DNA from: Arcuatula senhousia
Taxonomy: Eukaryota > Mollusca > Bivalvia > Mytilida > Mytilidae
Assembly (NCBI GenBank): GCA_963971305.1
Contig: OZ020303.1
Coordinates: 37,684,106-37,748,105, forward strand
Length of the DNA stretch: 64,000 bases
Direction of reading: 5' to 3'
Shown in pieces: positions 10,894 to 23,800 of this stretch (positions are counted from its first letter, which is position 1; the number at the start of each line of letters is the position of its first letter). Below the pieces are notes generated by a model that made no database searches, had not been told where the DNA came from, and saw nothing but the letters and a program-made list of their open reading frames with translations. Position numbers and translations under genes: made by a program.

Positions 10894-11305
10894 TAGTAAT
10901 TGATAAATAGTAGACAGCTATAACTGTACATGTTTTTTTAGTTCAAAGACATACAGTATATTGAAATAAGCAGATCACAAAACAACAAGGAACAGTTGTT
11001 AGTAGTCCAGAATATTGATATCATTTATATACAGAAATATACATGAGGAAAATGGAGAGCACCGAAAATTAACAAAAATTAAGATTTCATCCAAAATATT
11101 AGAAAAATACATATGGATGACTTGCAAGACCAATCTTTATGAGTCACTTCACCTGAAATTCTTAATAAGATTTTTTATGTGAAAGTAAAACATAAGTGAA
11201 ATAAAAATTGTGTAAACTTAACCAAGTTTCATTATTTTTCAAGTACTATACTTGTAAATGTTGTCACTCAAGTAATATACCTTTAATACTTAATAGTTCA
11301 ATAAA
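10894..11305 (+). other. BBLN: Probable BBLN 3' untranslated region
   Basis: AT-rich sequence after the BBLN stop. Candidate polyadenylation signals AATAAA are at 11200-11205 and 11300-11305. The true end cannot be chosen from sequence alone. Confidence 0.45.
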
Positions 11306-12870
11306 AACATACTTTATAGGAGAACACTATTAAGTGACTAGCTTGTCTGCTATTACCTGGTAATTTCTTATTTCAAGCCCTGAACTTTAAATTTCTTTTC
11401 AGATCATATGATTAGCCATGCAATCTCAATGTAATCACTTGTTTCTTTTGTTTATTGTCAATTGTCTGTTGATGGTTCAAGAGAATCTTCTTCTGCAAAA
11501 TTACTCTCTTGTCAGTCAAAGTGTTTACAATTTCTTTTCCTTTAAGCCACTAAAGAAGGACTTACAAAATGTAATGTCTGTAAATTTGGGAAACTTTTTT
11601 GTGCTTCATTTATTTATTTTATTTTATTGTTGTTTACTTTTTTTGTTTTTACCTTTTGAATTTAGTTATTCATACCAAATAATTCTTTTATTTGAAGAAA
11701 AAATTACTTGAAATTTGACACACTTCTTGTCAATAATTTATGATGTCCAGTGTAAGAAATTTTTGGCTTCCAATGTATGAGAGCCTTGTCTTAATATAGA
11801 CCATAGGATGAAATCATCTTAGCCTTATAGATCAGATGATTCATCTATGTCAGATAGAACAAATTTGATAGATTTTCGGGACTTTAAAATCAAATTATCT
11901 TTTACTGTCTTTATTGTGCCATCATCTATTTTTAAGGTCATAAGAATTGATCATCAATGCAGATAGTGACCTGAGTTCAATAAATGTATCCTGGGACTAA
12001 GACATGTCCTTGCCCATTAAATTGTATGGATGTAGGATATCATACTATTTCAGGACACTTTTGATCATGTTGTGTTGATGACATTGCCTAGGCTCCATTG
12101 AACATCTATATCTCTTACATGTAGAAATAGTAACTGTTGCATATACTTCAAATGTATTTGTTGTCCTGTTTGGGCAAAGGTTGATTCCTTAAGAAAAGGG
12201 GTTTTAATGTAAACTTAAAATGTTTTAACAAACAAGAGAATCCCATATGAGTCTGGGCCGTTTCAATAAAACTATCTTAAATGTAATAAGATATTGTTAA
12301 GGAGTTACTTTAGGATTGTCTTAGAACCATGTAAAGATATTGTGTTGGTTGTCTTTTGAAGCTATCCTAGGACATTGCTGTATATAATGGTCAAAGGACT
12401 GTCTGGTATGCAGTTCAAGTTTAAATAATCTTTATAAACAAATTCAACATGTTCAAAGCCTATTGAAATGCATAATATGCTTCTACATTTATTAATCAAT
12501 GTGGGAATGGGGACATTCTTATTTATACACGATCTTTATTTCATTTAATATTTTGGTTAATTTGTTTGGTTGTTTGTTTAAATAAATGAATTGCAAATAA
12601 TGTAAAAAAAAGGTTTGCAAACGTCAATAAGTATTTAATCCATTCATTCATACATGTAAAATGGTAAACCATTACTTACAATTACAAAATTCTCTTTAAA
12701 AAAATCACACATATAGCTTGAATGTTGCCTGAAATTCATTTTAACATCCTGCATTAACACATTTGCAAAGCTATTAAATTTAATATTCATGTTAATTTTA
12801 AAATTGTCAAAGCTCTGAACTTCTTACACACTAGAATAGGTCCAGGTTGTATTGTGAAATATTCTTCATA
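11306..12870. other. Intergenic, AT-rich
   Basis: No exon with family similarity. The 97-codon open frame at 11418-11711 is T-rich, low complexity and hydrophobic, and is not called. From about 12240 to 13400 there are scattered 'aagacatcc', 'cttaagatag' and 'tcttagaacc' phrases suggesting an old dispersed repeat, too decayed to bound. Confidence 0.4.
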
Positions 12871-12946
12871 TCCATATAGTCTTTGCTATTTTCAACCTTT
12901 TGGATAGAGCACCTCTAATGCCGAGTCTTAAAACGACAAAATTTAG
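12871..12946 (+). repeat. Decayed relative of the hammerhead-like insertion at 52294-52414
   Basis: Ordered similarity over about 75 bases: 'catatagtctttgctattttcaacctttTGGATAGAGC' here and 'catatagtgtttggcattttcaatatttTTGGTAGAGC' there, followed by 'CCTCTaatgccGAGTCTTaaaACGA'. The CTGACGA and GAAA core positions are mutated, so any ribozyme is dead in this copy. Confidence 0.65.
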
Positions 12947-13756
12947 TAAAAATATTGCCTGGAATTTATTTTTTCATTTAAATCATGACCAGAAATAGGA
13001 GACATCCAAACTTTACAGAATCTTTTATCAGAGGTTAAAAAAGAAAGATGTTTTATTTTGGGGGCTTTCTACCAACGCTACAAATATTCGAGAAAGGAAA
13101 GCATAGAAGTGCATTTTCAATTACTAAACTGTGACCAACTTAGACTTCCGAAGATCCATACAAGATATTAAAAATGGACCATGCACCTATATTAGTAATG
13201 CAAAGCAAAAAATACAACGTAATAAGGGTGGTCTTAAGTCAACGAAATTGTTATTTCAATTTTTTGTCATATTTTAGGGGATCCGATGTCTCAAATTAGG
13301 ACCTTTTCGTTGACCTGTCCTAAGCCTAAGACATCCAAAGACATGCCTCAATCTTAAGATAGCTCCTGAATCACTAACTTTGTCCTTAAGCCATTCGGGT
13401 CATAACACTTCAAATATGCCACCTGACCACTTCGTCCTTTAGCGCTTCTTCGGCTAAATATTTAAACAAGCAGCATGTTTCTCTGTCTACAATAGTATTC
13501 ATTCTTTATGCATTAAACATGATTATTACATAGATAGTAGTGAAATATCGAGATTTTTGAGTGAACAGAAATCGTTTATCTCACTCAGTGAAATAACTAA
13601 AAACGCGGGAAATTTTAATTAACTGTTATTTGTCGTTACCTATAACGCCGTCTATGACGCCGGAAATCCTTGTGCCTACATGAAAATAGTCCAACCAGAA
13701 ATTTCCGTAATTTACCCATAAATGAAGCCTTAATTGAAGATTTATCTACGTAATAA
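12947..13756. other. Intergenic, no feature recognised
   Basis: AT-rich single-copy-looking sequence with no credible exon, RNA gene or bounded repeat. Confidence 0.35.
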
Positions 13757-13919
13757 ATAGTATAACTAACTCAAGATTCAGAATATGGGAAATATTCAAC
13801 TTGTGACCGAACAACCTTTATAATTCACTCGTGCGCTTGGCGCACTCGTGAATTATTGTGTTGTTCGGTCACTCGTTGAATATTTCCTCATATTCGGAAT
13901 CATTCGTTAGTTATACTAT
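13757..13919. mobile_element. 163-bp fold-back (palindromic) MITE
   Basis: Nearly the whole element is one inverted repeat. ATAGTATAACTAAC is mirrored by GTTAGTTATACTAT at the outer ends, and GTGACCGAACAA by TTGTTCGGTCAC internally. The centre is CACTCGTGCGCTTGGCGCACTCGTG. It would form a long hairpin. No coding content. Confidence 0.85.
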
Positions 13920-13925
13920 AACTAT

Positions 13926-14120
13926 TATGCCCCCGCGACGACATCTCGGGGGACGTTAAGCATCATTCATGTCTGTCGGTACATACGTCCGCATTGATTC
14001 CTGTCAAGCTTTCTCACAAACCGAAAATGATAATGTTTTGAAATTTGGCAGGTGAACTGTACGTCCTAACTATAACCGACTTTCAGACCTGCCCGACAAC
14101 TTCTTCCTGTTAAGGGCCAT
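13926..14120 (+). mobile_element. Fragment of the ATGCCC...GCGACGACATGTC family
   Basis: Begins TATGCCCCCGCGACGACATCTCGGGGG, a subterminal hairpin, followed by 'cattcatgtctgtcggtacat' and one core unit. The same family is at 51686-52520 (longer) and inverted at 54915-55390. It abuts the fold-back MITE. Confidence 0.7.
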
Positions 14121-14643
14121 CTATGAAATTGAACTAATGGATTGACTATGTAAGAGCTTAAAAAAGCTGAAGATATTTTAAGTAAATAGCTGCTTCTCTG
14201 CAATAATTTTCACTCTATTTAAAAGTGGAAAACGTTATTAATGTTCAAAAATGCTAAACTTTGTTATTTCTAATGCTAACCATTGTCCAGGGTAACTCTT
14301 TCTTATTCTTATCTTATAGAAATTCAAAGAACAATTACATATCAGGACAAACCTTTATGAAAAAAGCTAAGCTGGAGTTTTACAACAGCTTTGGGAAAAT
14401 GGCATGTAACGATACCTCTTTTTAAAATATGTATGTGGGTAAACTGAAACTAAATACATTAATTTAGATCATTTGATGCAATTGTTTTTTTTTCACATTA
14501 CAAGAAACAGTTAAGTGTCAGGAATGACTTATTCATCGGGATTAAGCTAGAAATCTATATCACCTACTGATTGTACCCCAGAGTTTTGGGTGTGATTACT
14601 GATACCCCTGCTCCTAGAAGATGAACCTTACTGTTTCTCAGTC

Positions 14644-14743
14644 TCATTAAGGTCAGACCTTCAATGTCGCTGTTCCTTTTTTGCTCCAGGGAGCGGACAT
14701 AGCAAAAAAAGGGGGAACGACATTAAAAATCTGATTTTAATGA
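14644..14743. mobile_element. 100-bp hairpin MITE
   Basis: Inverted arms AATGTCGCTGTTCC / GGGGGAACGACATT lie inside wider arms CTCATTAAGGTCAGA / TCTGATTTTAATGAAG. The TTTTTTGCT / AGCAAAAAAA pair completes a long hairpin with an 18-base loop. Confidence 0.7.
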
Positions 14744-15829
14744 AGCTGGCGACGGTAAAAAAACAAGTAATTCTCAAAGAAAATGTATCGTTCTGAAACT
14801 TTGTATGCATAGTAATATAAATTTTGTTGAAAGTTCGCGCAAACTAGGGCATTAATTCTGAAGATTTTTTAACAAAAACTTTTGAGTGGGATTCATTGTT
14901 ATAAATTTACTTAAACATACTCTTAACGTAACGGAAAAACAGAACATGAAAACGTTTATTTAAAAAAGATATCTGAGTTGCTGGTCTCCAGATATCTGCC
15001 GACATCAAGTAGTCTTTAACTTAGATAACACCAATACGTAACATTCATATATAGTTGAAGAATTGTGACGGCCAAGGTTTCCTTTATGTTTGTCTTGGTT
15101 GGTGTAAACAATTTCTTATCCATCAAGTTCGACATAATTAGGATCATACTTGGTAAGTAGCGCATGTACAGTATTTCAGAGTGGTTAATTAGACTTTCAT
15201 ATATTGTATTCTAATTTTGATAAATATTAATAGTAACCCGTGTTTTGGTCTTAAATGTAAGCCCTTTTTGGTGGATTTTCAACTGAATACAGGTAGCGGC
15301 CACATCTGAGGCCTCTCGTTTCTTCTAGTTTCTATTCAAATATTTTAGTCCTACGGAAGATCTATCGATTCTAAATCATCATCCTACCCTTTCAGCTGAT
15401 ACTCGGTTATTCGGACGAATATTTTTCAAATGTAAGTATGCTTTTTTACGTAAAAATATTTACGCATACAATTTAACATTATTCAAGTTCTATTCATAAG
15501 TTATTTCGTGTATCCTCTATTGGTGTTCACCGCTTTCCCATCCGCCCGTCTTACAGTTAATCATATACTCCCTTTGTCTTCATAACTGTCAGAAATAAAA
15601 ATCACAAACAAAGTGTGTTATAAGAGACCCCAACACTCCACCAAGAACGCAGGTTTTAATGATTTTAGGCTCTATACAAAAATGGGGGCCAAACTGTGAT
15701 ACCTCGAGCGTCAGCGTCCGCATCCACTTACAGCTAGAAGACTGGCTATATTTTAAGGTCCACTCCCGTTGACAGACAATGTGGCAAATCAACAACAATT
15801 GTATACGATAAGTCATCTAGTGATCCTAC
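14744..15829. other. Intergenic, no feature recognised
   Basis: No exon or bounded repeat. A minus-strand open frame at 15589-15816 extends into repeat sequence and has no family similarity I can see. Confidence 0.35.
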
Positions 15830-16180
15830 TGAGATCAATGCATGCTTCGAATTCTGGCTGTGGCCTAAACTTTTCGCAAAGTCGACCATATGCACTAACA
15901 GAATGATTTATGTCAATTCCCGCCTACAAAAAAGTGCGTGCCGCTTCGACCATATTGGTATTGTAGGTGCATCTAATGATGCTATGTATAATGCATGCTT
16001 CAGATGTTAACTATATATTTCACGCAAGAAAGATAGCTTGCAGAATGATGATTTTAGTCTATTCCCGCTAACAAATCGACAAATGCGACATCAACCATAT
16101 TGATTTATTAAGAGCACATAGTGATGCAAAGCTGGATGAATGCATCGGATGCTGGCTGTGAACTTCTTTTCTGCATGGGC
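15830..16180. repeat. Degenerate repeat related to 19400-19850
   Basis: Two to three degenerate units share 'atgcatgcttcrgatg', 'ctggctgtg.cct', 'ccatattggtattgtaggt' and 'attcccgctaacaaa' with each other and with the copy at 19400-19850 in the first ALDH1L2 intron. Boundaries are unclear. Confidence 0.55.
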
Positions 16181-16208
16181 GGTCACTTAAAATTTTGACT
16201 ACACCCCC

Positions 16209-16495
16209 CAGGGTTCCCACTATTTTTTTTACACAAAATTCAAGGGTTTTACCAGGACTTTTCAAGGGTATTTAGGTCATTTTCAAGGATTAAAATAGTC
16301 CACAAAAATTTAAACATCCAATATTTTTCGGCCCTATTTTATCAAACAGTCAACAAATCTGCATATTACAAAATTCCAGGGTTTTTCAAAGATATTTGAT
16401 AAAATTCAAGGATTTTTCAAGCTTTTTGAGCATTGAAATGAAATTCAAGGACTTTTCCAGGTTTCCTTGAATTCAAGGATGGCGTGGGAACCCTG
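16209..16495. mobile_element. 287-bp hAT-like non-autonomous element
   Basis: Perfect 12-bp inverted ends CAGGGTTCCCAC / GTGGGAACCCTG, the hAT-type CAGGG start. Internal inverted 'ttcaagg' phrases repeat many times. The flanks are C-runs (ACACCCCC left, CCCCCCCC right), so the expected 8-bp target duplication can only be called imperfect. Confidence 0.75.
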
Positions 16496-17841
16496 CCCCC
16501 CCCCATTTTCCGTATACCGTCCAAAATCAGATGCTTATGTATTAATTAGACTTTTCAAGTAATTTTACCACAAAAGTCTTTGAAAAGTTTATGCCGCACA
16601 CTCAGCCGGAAAGTTATTTTTTACCTTTGTCTCGCTGTCTTCAAGGAATAGAAAGACAAATATTAGTATATGATCGATCTTGCACTGAATATAAGATTTT
16701 GGATAGTAGGCCGATAGTGTGAAAGATTATTAATTGTTAAAATTTGAGAGTGCCATACATGTGACGGAATCGTGATTACAAAGCTGGAAATTTTGATTTT
16801 TTTTGGCTGTAGATTGGACAAAAAAGCGGGAGATTTTCAACGCTTATTAAACTTGCATTTCAATGTCAATTGAAGGCACTAGCGTGTGCCAAATATACAT
16901 GGCTACACTGATTAATCTCAAACATTGACCTGTATATTAAATATACAGGTCTATGTCTCAAACTGATAATACAATCGTCAGGTCAGTTAACACCTTTACC
17001 TGTTAAATTAACGTCTACCTAATTGACAAACCCCTAAAACACCGGAAATGTTTTATGATTGTACAATTAAAATGTCTATAAAACTAAAATTTTGTCATGT
17101 CTTGAAAAAGCGGGAGATTACACAAAAAGTCGGGAGAACGGGAGATGGATAAAAAAGTCGGGAGATTTCGTCTCCCGGCGGGAGAATCGTGTAAGATTCG
17201 GATATCGTATGAATTGTTTTGAATGCATTGTCTAGATTTAATCCGCCGTTTGTTTGGAATGCTGGATAACGTCTCTTGGGGTAATTGCAGTCCGGTATAT
17301 TACATGCATTTTCTTCATTCGTTTTTTCTTCTTAAACATTTGAATTTGATCATGCCTGTCCGGAAGCTTTGAAATTACCTGTATTTTTAAAGGTACTATA
17401 ATATTTGCGAGTCAAACTTTGCAACTGACAAAAAATAAAAGTACAAGATATAAACTTAATTCACCAGCGCTTTTTTATCGATATTTTTTTTTGTATAATG
17501 TCTAAAATTGATTTCGGTGACTTTCTGCTTATTATTTTGTAAAAACAAGCATGAGTCTAACATTAATGCCATCTTAATTTTATCCATTTAAAGGCATTAC
17601 CGGGATGTATTCGGTAATTTAGTCTCACCTATATTTGGGGGTGTGATTCGTTAGGCCAATCAAATTCATTAACATTCTGTGTTAGCAATTTACTATACCC
17701 ATCAACAGGTGCCCTTACCATCTGTTAAGATAGAGTAAAGGGGTATGTTTTTTTTCAATGGAAACCAGTCAATAATCGGCCTTGAACTCTCGACCTTCTA
17801 AAATTCTGCCACGATCAGGAATATCAACATTTAAGATAAAA
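16496..17841. other. Region upstream of ALDH1L2, probable promoter at its right end
   Basis: Between about 16810 and 17190 'gcgggagatt' recurs and a palindrome CGGGAGATTTCGTCTCCCG sits at 17159-17177, suggesting an old repeat. The last few hundred bases before 17842 must hold the ALDH1L2 5'UTR and promoter if transcription starts nearby. I see no decisive TATA element. Confidence 0.4.
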
Positions 17842-17886
17842 ATGTTCGCTTCCCGACAGTTTGTTCGATTGTTTTCGACATCTAAG
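17842..17886 (+). CDS. ALDH1L2: ALDH1L2 exon 1: mitochondrial targeting sequence
   Basis: ATG 17842 then 15 codons, [15 protein letters not shown]: Arg/Ser/Phe-rich, no acid, amphipathic, typical of a matrix presequence and similar in pattern to the vertebrate ALDH1L2 start. Donor GTAAGC follows AAG; phase 0. It is the first ATG in this frame after an upstream stop-free stretch lacking ATG. Confidence 0.82.
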
Positions 17887-20800
17887 GTAAGCGAGATAAC
17901 AGAAATAGTGTTATCTTATCAAAAAGTAGGTCAAAATGGTGTACAGACTAAATATTATGGAAATCGCTAGTAAACACAAAATGTTACATGAACATGTGCG
18001 AAAGAAAATTTTCCATTCCCAATAATAGGTCATTGAATATATTATTTACATTATACCATACCTACTTTTTCAATGTAGGTAATCGTTGCCACCTATTAAT
18101 TCATAATGTGGGAATAAATGACAGTTAAAATGCTAAAAATAGAACATTTAAAAAATCTCAATGAAGTTGAGATGATTTCTGTAGGGCAAAAAGGGGGCTT
18201 GGATATCAGTCAATAGAAAATCAATCTTTTGTAGAGGAAATAGGTACTTGTATTTCTTGATTTTAACAAGATATTTTAGCTCACCCCATGAAGTGAGAGG
18301 GGCTATTTTGATACTGCGGGTGTCACTATATAAATCACTGTCAGTGTTTAAGTCCCTTTCCACTTACATGTACTAACCATGATGAGAGTCAATACTTTGT
18401 TTTTTTGTGATTTTGCTAAGTAACAGAAATTACATATTTGAATTAATAATTCCAATTCTAAATAATACCCTGTTCTAAGATATTTTAGCTCACCCCATGA
18501 AGTGAGAGGGGCTATTTTGATACTGCGGGTGTCACTTTCACTGTTAGTGTTTGAGTCCCTCTCCACTTACTTACCATGATGAGTGTCAAAACTTTTTTTT
18601 TTTGGTGATTTTGCTAAGTAACAGAAATTCCATATTTGATAATAATTCCAATTCTAAATAATACTCTGTTCTAAGATATTTTAGCTCACCCCATGAAGTG
18701 AGAGGGGCTATTTTGATACAGCGGGTGTCACTTTCAATGTCAGTGTCTGAGTCCCTTTCCACTTACTAACCATACTGGTACAGTAAGTGAACCTAGGGAT
18801 GCATAGCCAGTCTTTTAAATTAGTATTTGTGATTTACATGCATGAACACTGAACTTTTGAATTGTCTCCATATTTTTCACTTGCCCTATAAACATTTCCT
18901 CCATGAACAATAATGTATCAGGTACAACTTCTAGGTCCCCCACCCATTAAGTTGAAAAATTCTATGTTCCCACTGGGGGTTCAATGTGGTGGGGCACAAA
19001 AATGGCAAAATACCCAATGAACATGATGAAAAAAGACCAAATATTGAAAATGTATTAAAATTTTATTTTTCACCCAAAGGTTTTGAATCTTGGTCAAGCT
19101 GTTCACTGGACCAGGGCACGGTCTATTGATACAGGTCTCAGCCTCTATTTTCATGGTTACTGAAATATTGTAGAACACATTACAGTTATTATGGTAACCA
19201 AGACTGGCCATAAAGGTTAAGAATGTCTTTTTTCCATCATTTGACAACCAAATTTTTACCTTTAAAATTAAAAAAAAATATGGACAAGTCTAATTGTTCT
19301 CTGACCTAGAATTTTTTTTAAATATGGCATTTGAGGTAATTTTGGAAGCAATTGTCACAGTCCCTAGGGTAAAAAAAAGAGGCCAATGCTTACATGTATA
19401 TAGGAGACCACTTAGCATGATGCATGGTCTGATTGCTGGCTGTGTCCTACTTTTTCTACATGAATAATCACTTGTTGCATATATGTACACTTATTCCACA
19501 TCTCATTATCTTCCATTTGCAGAAGAATGGTTCAAGTCCATTCCCACTTACTGACAAATCAACCATATTGGTATTGTAGGTCACCAAAATCAGCATGATT
19601 TTAGGTTAAGCATTTTCTATGCTGACTGTGACCTATTTTTTCACATATGAATGACCACTTACAGAAGAATATTTTATTATTTTCATTCCCACTAACTGAC
19701 AAGTGTCTTATTTATTATATTTATTTGAATGGTTTACCTAAGTATGCTTTATCAAATCACCATGCATGCTTGGGATGCTGATTGTGACCTATTTACACAT
19801 TGATCACTTCAAATTTTGTAAGATTGAAGTCCATTCATGCTTTATCTTCAATCATTGTCAATTCTGCATTATGTGGTGAGCTTTGTTGTCGATAAATTAC
19901 ATAATTTTTATAATGTTTATATTATGCTTTATGCACTGTTTTTTTCAGACATGGTTCGACAAGATGAGGGTCGCAATTATTGGTCAGAGTATGTTTGGAG
20001 CTGATGTGTACAGGCTTTTACAGAAAGATGGCCACCATATTGTTGGAGTTTTCACAGTACCTGATGTCAATGGCAAACCTGATCCTTTAGGTATTTTATT
20101 TGGAACTTATCAAGGCCAATATAAAAAATATCCTAGATTCTCATCATCTCCCACCCTGATTTTTTTTTAGCTGCCTCAAAAAAATTTATTCTGATATTTT
20201 GGCATATTACATGTACTCCATCTGTCCACATACCTCATAAGGGCTTCTCCTCATTAACCGCTCAACAGATTTTGATGAAACTATACATGAAGGAAGTATA
20301 TCATATGTAGATTTCATTGCTCTTGGATATCATTCAGGGGAGAAAATTAGACTTCTTAAAAATAGTATTCAATGGGAGACCTTGTAATCGCAACTCCTTC
20401 TGACCCGCTTGATAGATTTCAATGAACATTTACATGAAGGAAGTACATTTCGTGTAGATGTGGATAGAAAATTTTCATCATTCTAGGATATCATTGAGGG
20501 AGACAATTGGACTTGAGTTTCTTTGGCAGTACATAGCCCAATATGAAGCAGGGGGTATCCTTTTGTGAGCTCGCTCACAGGATTACTTGTTTTTGGTCAA
20601 TTTGCTTCATAATGGCAGAACATTAAATCAAAATGAATAAATTATAATTTGCACACTAGCACCATATTTTAATGAAATTTGGATTAGAATAGGAATTATT
20701 TTATTATGGCCTAAACAGAATTAATTTTAAAATCAATAATGCTCATATTTAGCATGTTAAGACAAGGTTCGTTTCACAATTCAAATACATATATTATAAA

Positions 20801-23800
20801 GTTTTGACAATGTTAAAACTGAAGGGAATATACTTCACACACTAAGCTTTCACTGCTTAGTTTAGATCTGCTCAGAATAAAAATATGTGCAATCATAATT
20901 AAGCTGATATGCCAAATTGTTTATGCAATTATGGTGAAATGTGTTTATCTGCATCAAAAGAAAGACAAAATTTGGTCAGTAGACTCTTTAATCTATATTG
21001 ACAAATGTTGTAAATTATATTACATGTATTTTTGTATATAAAGTTTTAACACAATGACCTTTTGACCTTTGTAGCCTCTGCAGCCTCAGCAGATGGAATC
21101 CCAGTATTCAAGTACAAACGTTGGCAGATGAAGAAACAAGCCATTCCAGAGGTTCTAGAAGAATACAAGTCGGTCAAGGCTGATCTGAATGTCCTACCCT
21201 TCTGTTCCCAGTTTATTCCTATGGATGTGATTAATTTTCCTCAGAAAAAGTCCATTATCTACCATCCATCTATTTTGCCAAGACATAGAGGAGCATCTGC
21301 CATCAACTGGTAAACTTATTTACAATTGGGAGGACTTAGTGTTTATGTTTGAGTGTTTCAATTTTTTTTTCCTTTTTAGCTCACCTGGACCGAAGGTCCA
21401 TGTGAGCTATTGCCATCACTTGGCGTCTGTCGTCGTCGTCTGTCGTCGTCGTCGTCGTCGTCGTCTGTTAACAATTTTTCAAAAATCTTCTCCTCTGAAA
21501 CTACCAAACAGAATTTAATGAAACTTGGTATGAATGATCCTTAGGGTGTCCTGCACCAAACTTGTGTTTTGATTTTTGATCCGTTTAAAAACATGGCCGC
21601 CGTTACTAAAAATAGACTAGGGGGGTCAGACTACTGTTTTTGGCTTATAAATCAAAAAGTATAAGAGATAAAGGAAATCTGAGGCCACGCTACTGATTCA
21701 GCATCAAAAGCTCTACAAAAGTCTCCATTTGGTCAAAGTTGTCAGATGACCCCTTATAGGGGTTACAGCCCCTCAAAGGTGAAAAATAGCATTTTTTCAT
21801 GGTTTTGGCCAATCTATCACCAGAGGGAGCGTCTATCAACACTGACCTCTATACTATCGCGCTAAGGATTGTGGGTAATATCCCCGAATTCGGGGATTGA
21901 ATATCATTAAAATATTTCCCATGATCCTTAGCGCGATAGTATAGAGGTCAGTGTTGATAGACGCTCCCTCTGGTGATAGATTGTGGTTTTGGCCTACAGA
22001 ATGAAAACTATTGCAGATAGAGATTAGCTGTTGCTTGCTTAAATGTTCAGCTCATTTAACTCTACAAAAGTCTCTATAGGGTCGAAGTTGTCAGATGACC
22101 CCTTATAGGGGTTACGGCCCCTTAAAGGTGAAAAATAGCCATTTTTCATGTTTTTGGCCTACAGAATGAAAACTCTTGCACATAGAGATTAGCTGTTGCT
22201 TGCTTAAATGTTCAGTTCATTTAGCTCTACAAAATTCTCTATAGGGTCGAAGTTGTCAGATGACCCCTTATAGGGGTTACGGCCCCTGAAAAATAGCGAT
22301 TTTTCATGTTTTTGTCCTACAGAATGAAAACTATTGCAGATAGAGATTAGCTGTTGCTTGCTTAAATGTTCAGCTCATTTAGCTCTACAAAATTCTCCAT
22401 AGGGTCGAAGTTGTCGGATGACCCCTTATAGGGGTTACGGCCCCTGAAAAATAAAGATTTTTCATGTTTTTGTCCTACAGAATGAAAACTATTGCAGATA
22501 GAAGATTAGCTGTTGCTTGCTTAAATGTTCAGCTCATTTAGCTCTACGAAAGTGTCCATAGGGTCGAAGTATAGGGGTTATGGCCCCTGAAAAATAGCGT
22601 TTTTTCATGATTTTGGCCTACAGAATGAAAACTGTTGCACATAGAGATTAGCTGTTGCTTGCTTAAATGTTCAGCTCATTTAGCTCTACAAAAGTCTCCA
22701 TAGGGTCGAAGTTGTCAGATGACTCCTTATAGGTGAAAAATGGTGTTTTTGGCCTATAGAATGAAAACTATTGCAGGTAGAGAAAAGCTGTTGCTTGCTT
22801 AAATGTTCAGCTCATTTAGCTCTACAAAAGTATAGGGTCAACATCAAGACCAGGTGAGCGATTCAGGCTCCTGGGAGCCTCTTGTTCAAAATTGGTTAAG
22901 CTGTACAATCAAAAGAATTTTATTCCAGAACAAGTCACTGGTATTACTAACATTATATACTCGCACATTTTCAAGAGAAAAGATCATGAAAGTCACTGCT
23001 TTTCATTTTAAAATGGGATTAATATTCAATAATAAGTTGTTTTTTTGTGTGTGTGTTAAAAAAGGGTTTGTCACATTTTTGTTGAATTCCTTCTTACAAC
23101 TTTTATACTGTATATTTCAGGACTTTGATTGAAGGTGATCCCAAAGCTGGATTTTCTGTCTTTTGGGCTGACGATGGTTTAGATACTGGTCCCATCCTGC
23201 TTCAGAAGAGTTCTTATGTAGCCCCTGATGATACTGTAGACTCTATATATAACAGATTCTTATACCCAGAAGGTGTAAAGGCTATGGTACGACTGGCATA
23301 AGTCAAATTTTTCATTTCTTAAAGGAAGAAAAAAGTATAAACTCTACAAATTTTTAACTTAAAAAAAAACAAAAACAGATCCTATGTTGTGCTGGTCCAT
23401 TGTGTAAAATAATCAGCTCGTTAAACAAACAGCAGATGAGCAAGACACATGAAGATATATTCCACTAATGGGCCCATCATTCGACACCCGTCATTCGACA
23501 TTTTTATCTATATCAGCTCCATGTTGCAGTTTGGGGGGAAAGAAGCATAAACCAGCTACTTGAATGAATGAAAAACATAGAAAGATATGTTATTCATCTT
23601 TGCTTGAACTTAAATGGTATGTTTATTCTAAAATGAAGATTATCCAACTGTATCAAGATGATGAACATTACTTTTTAGTATGTCTTTAACATGTACTATA
23701 CATTTTAGCAACAATAAAAAACAACAACAAAATAAAATTAAAAAAAAAATGACTCCAATACAAGCTGCAGCATACATGAACCACTATCTAATTATTAAAC

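Noticed and set aside
11418..11711. 97-codon hydrophobic frame resembling a membrane peptide
   Set aside because: T-rich low-complexity DNA gives Leu/Phe runs by chance; no initiation context, splice sites or similarity.
17782..17841. Upstream extension of the ALDH1L2 exon 1 frame to a TTG codon
   Set aside because: No ATG before 17842 in this frame. The presequence starting at 17842 has the expected length and composition.
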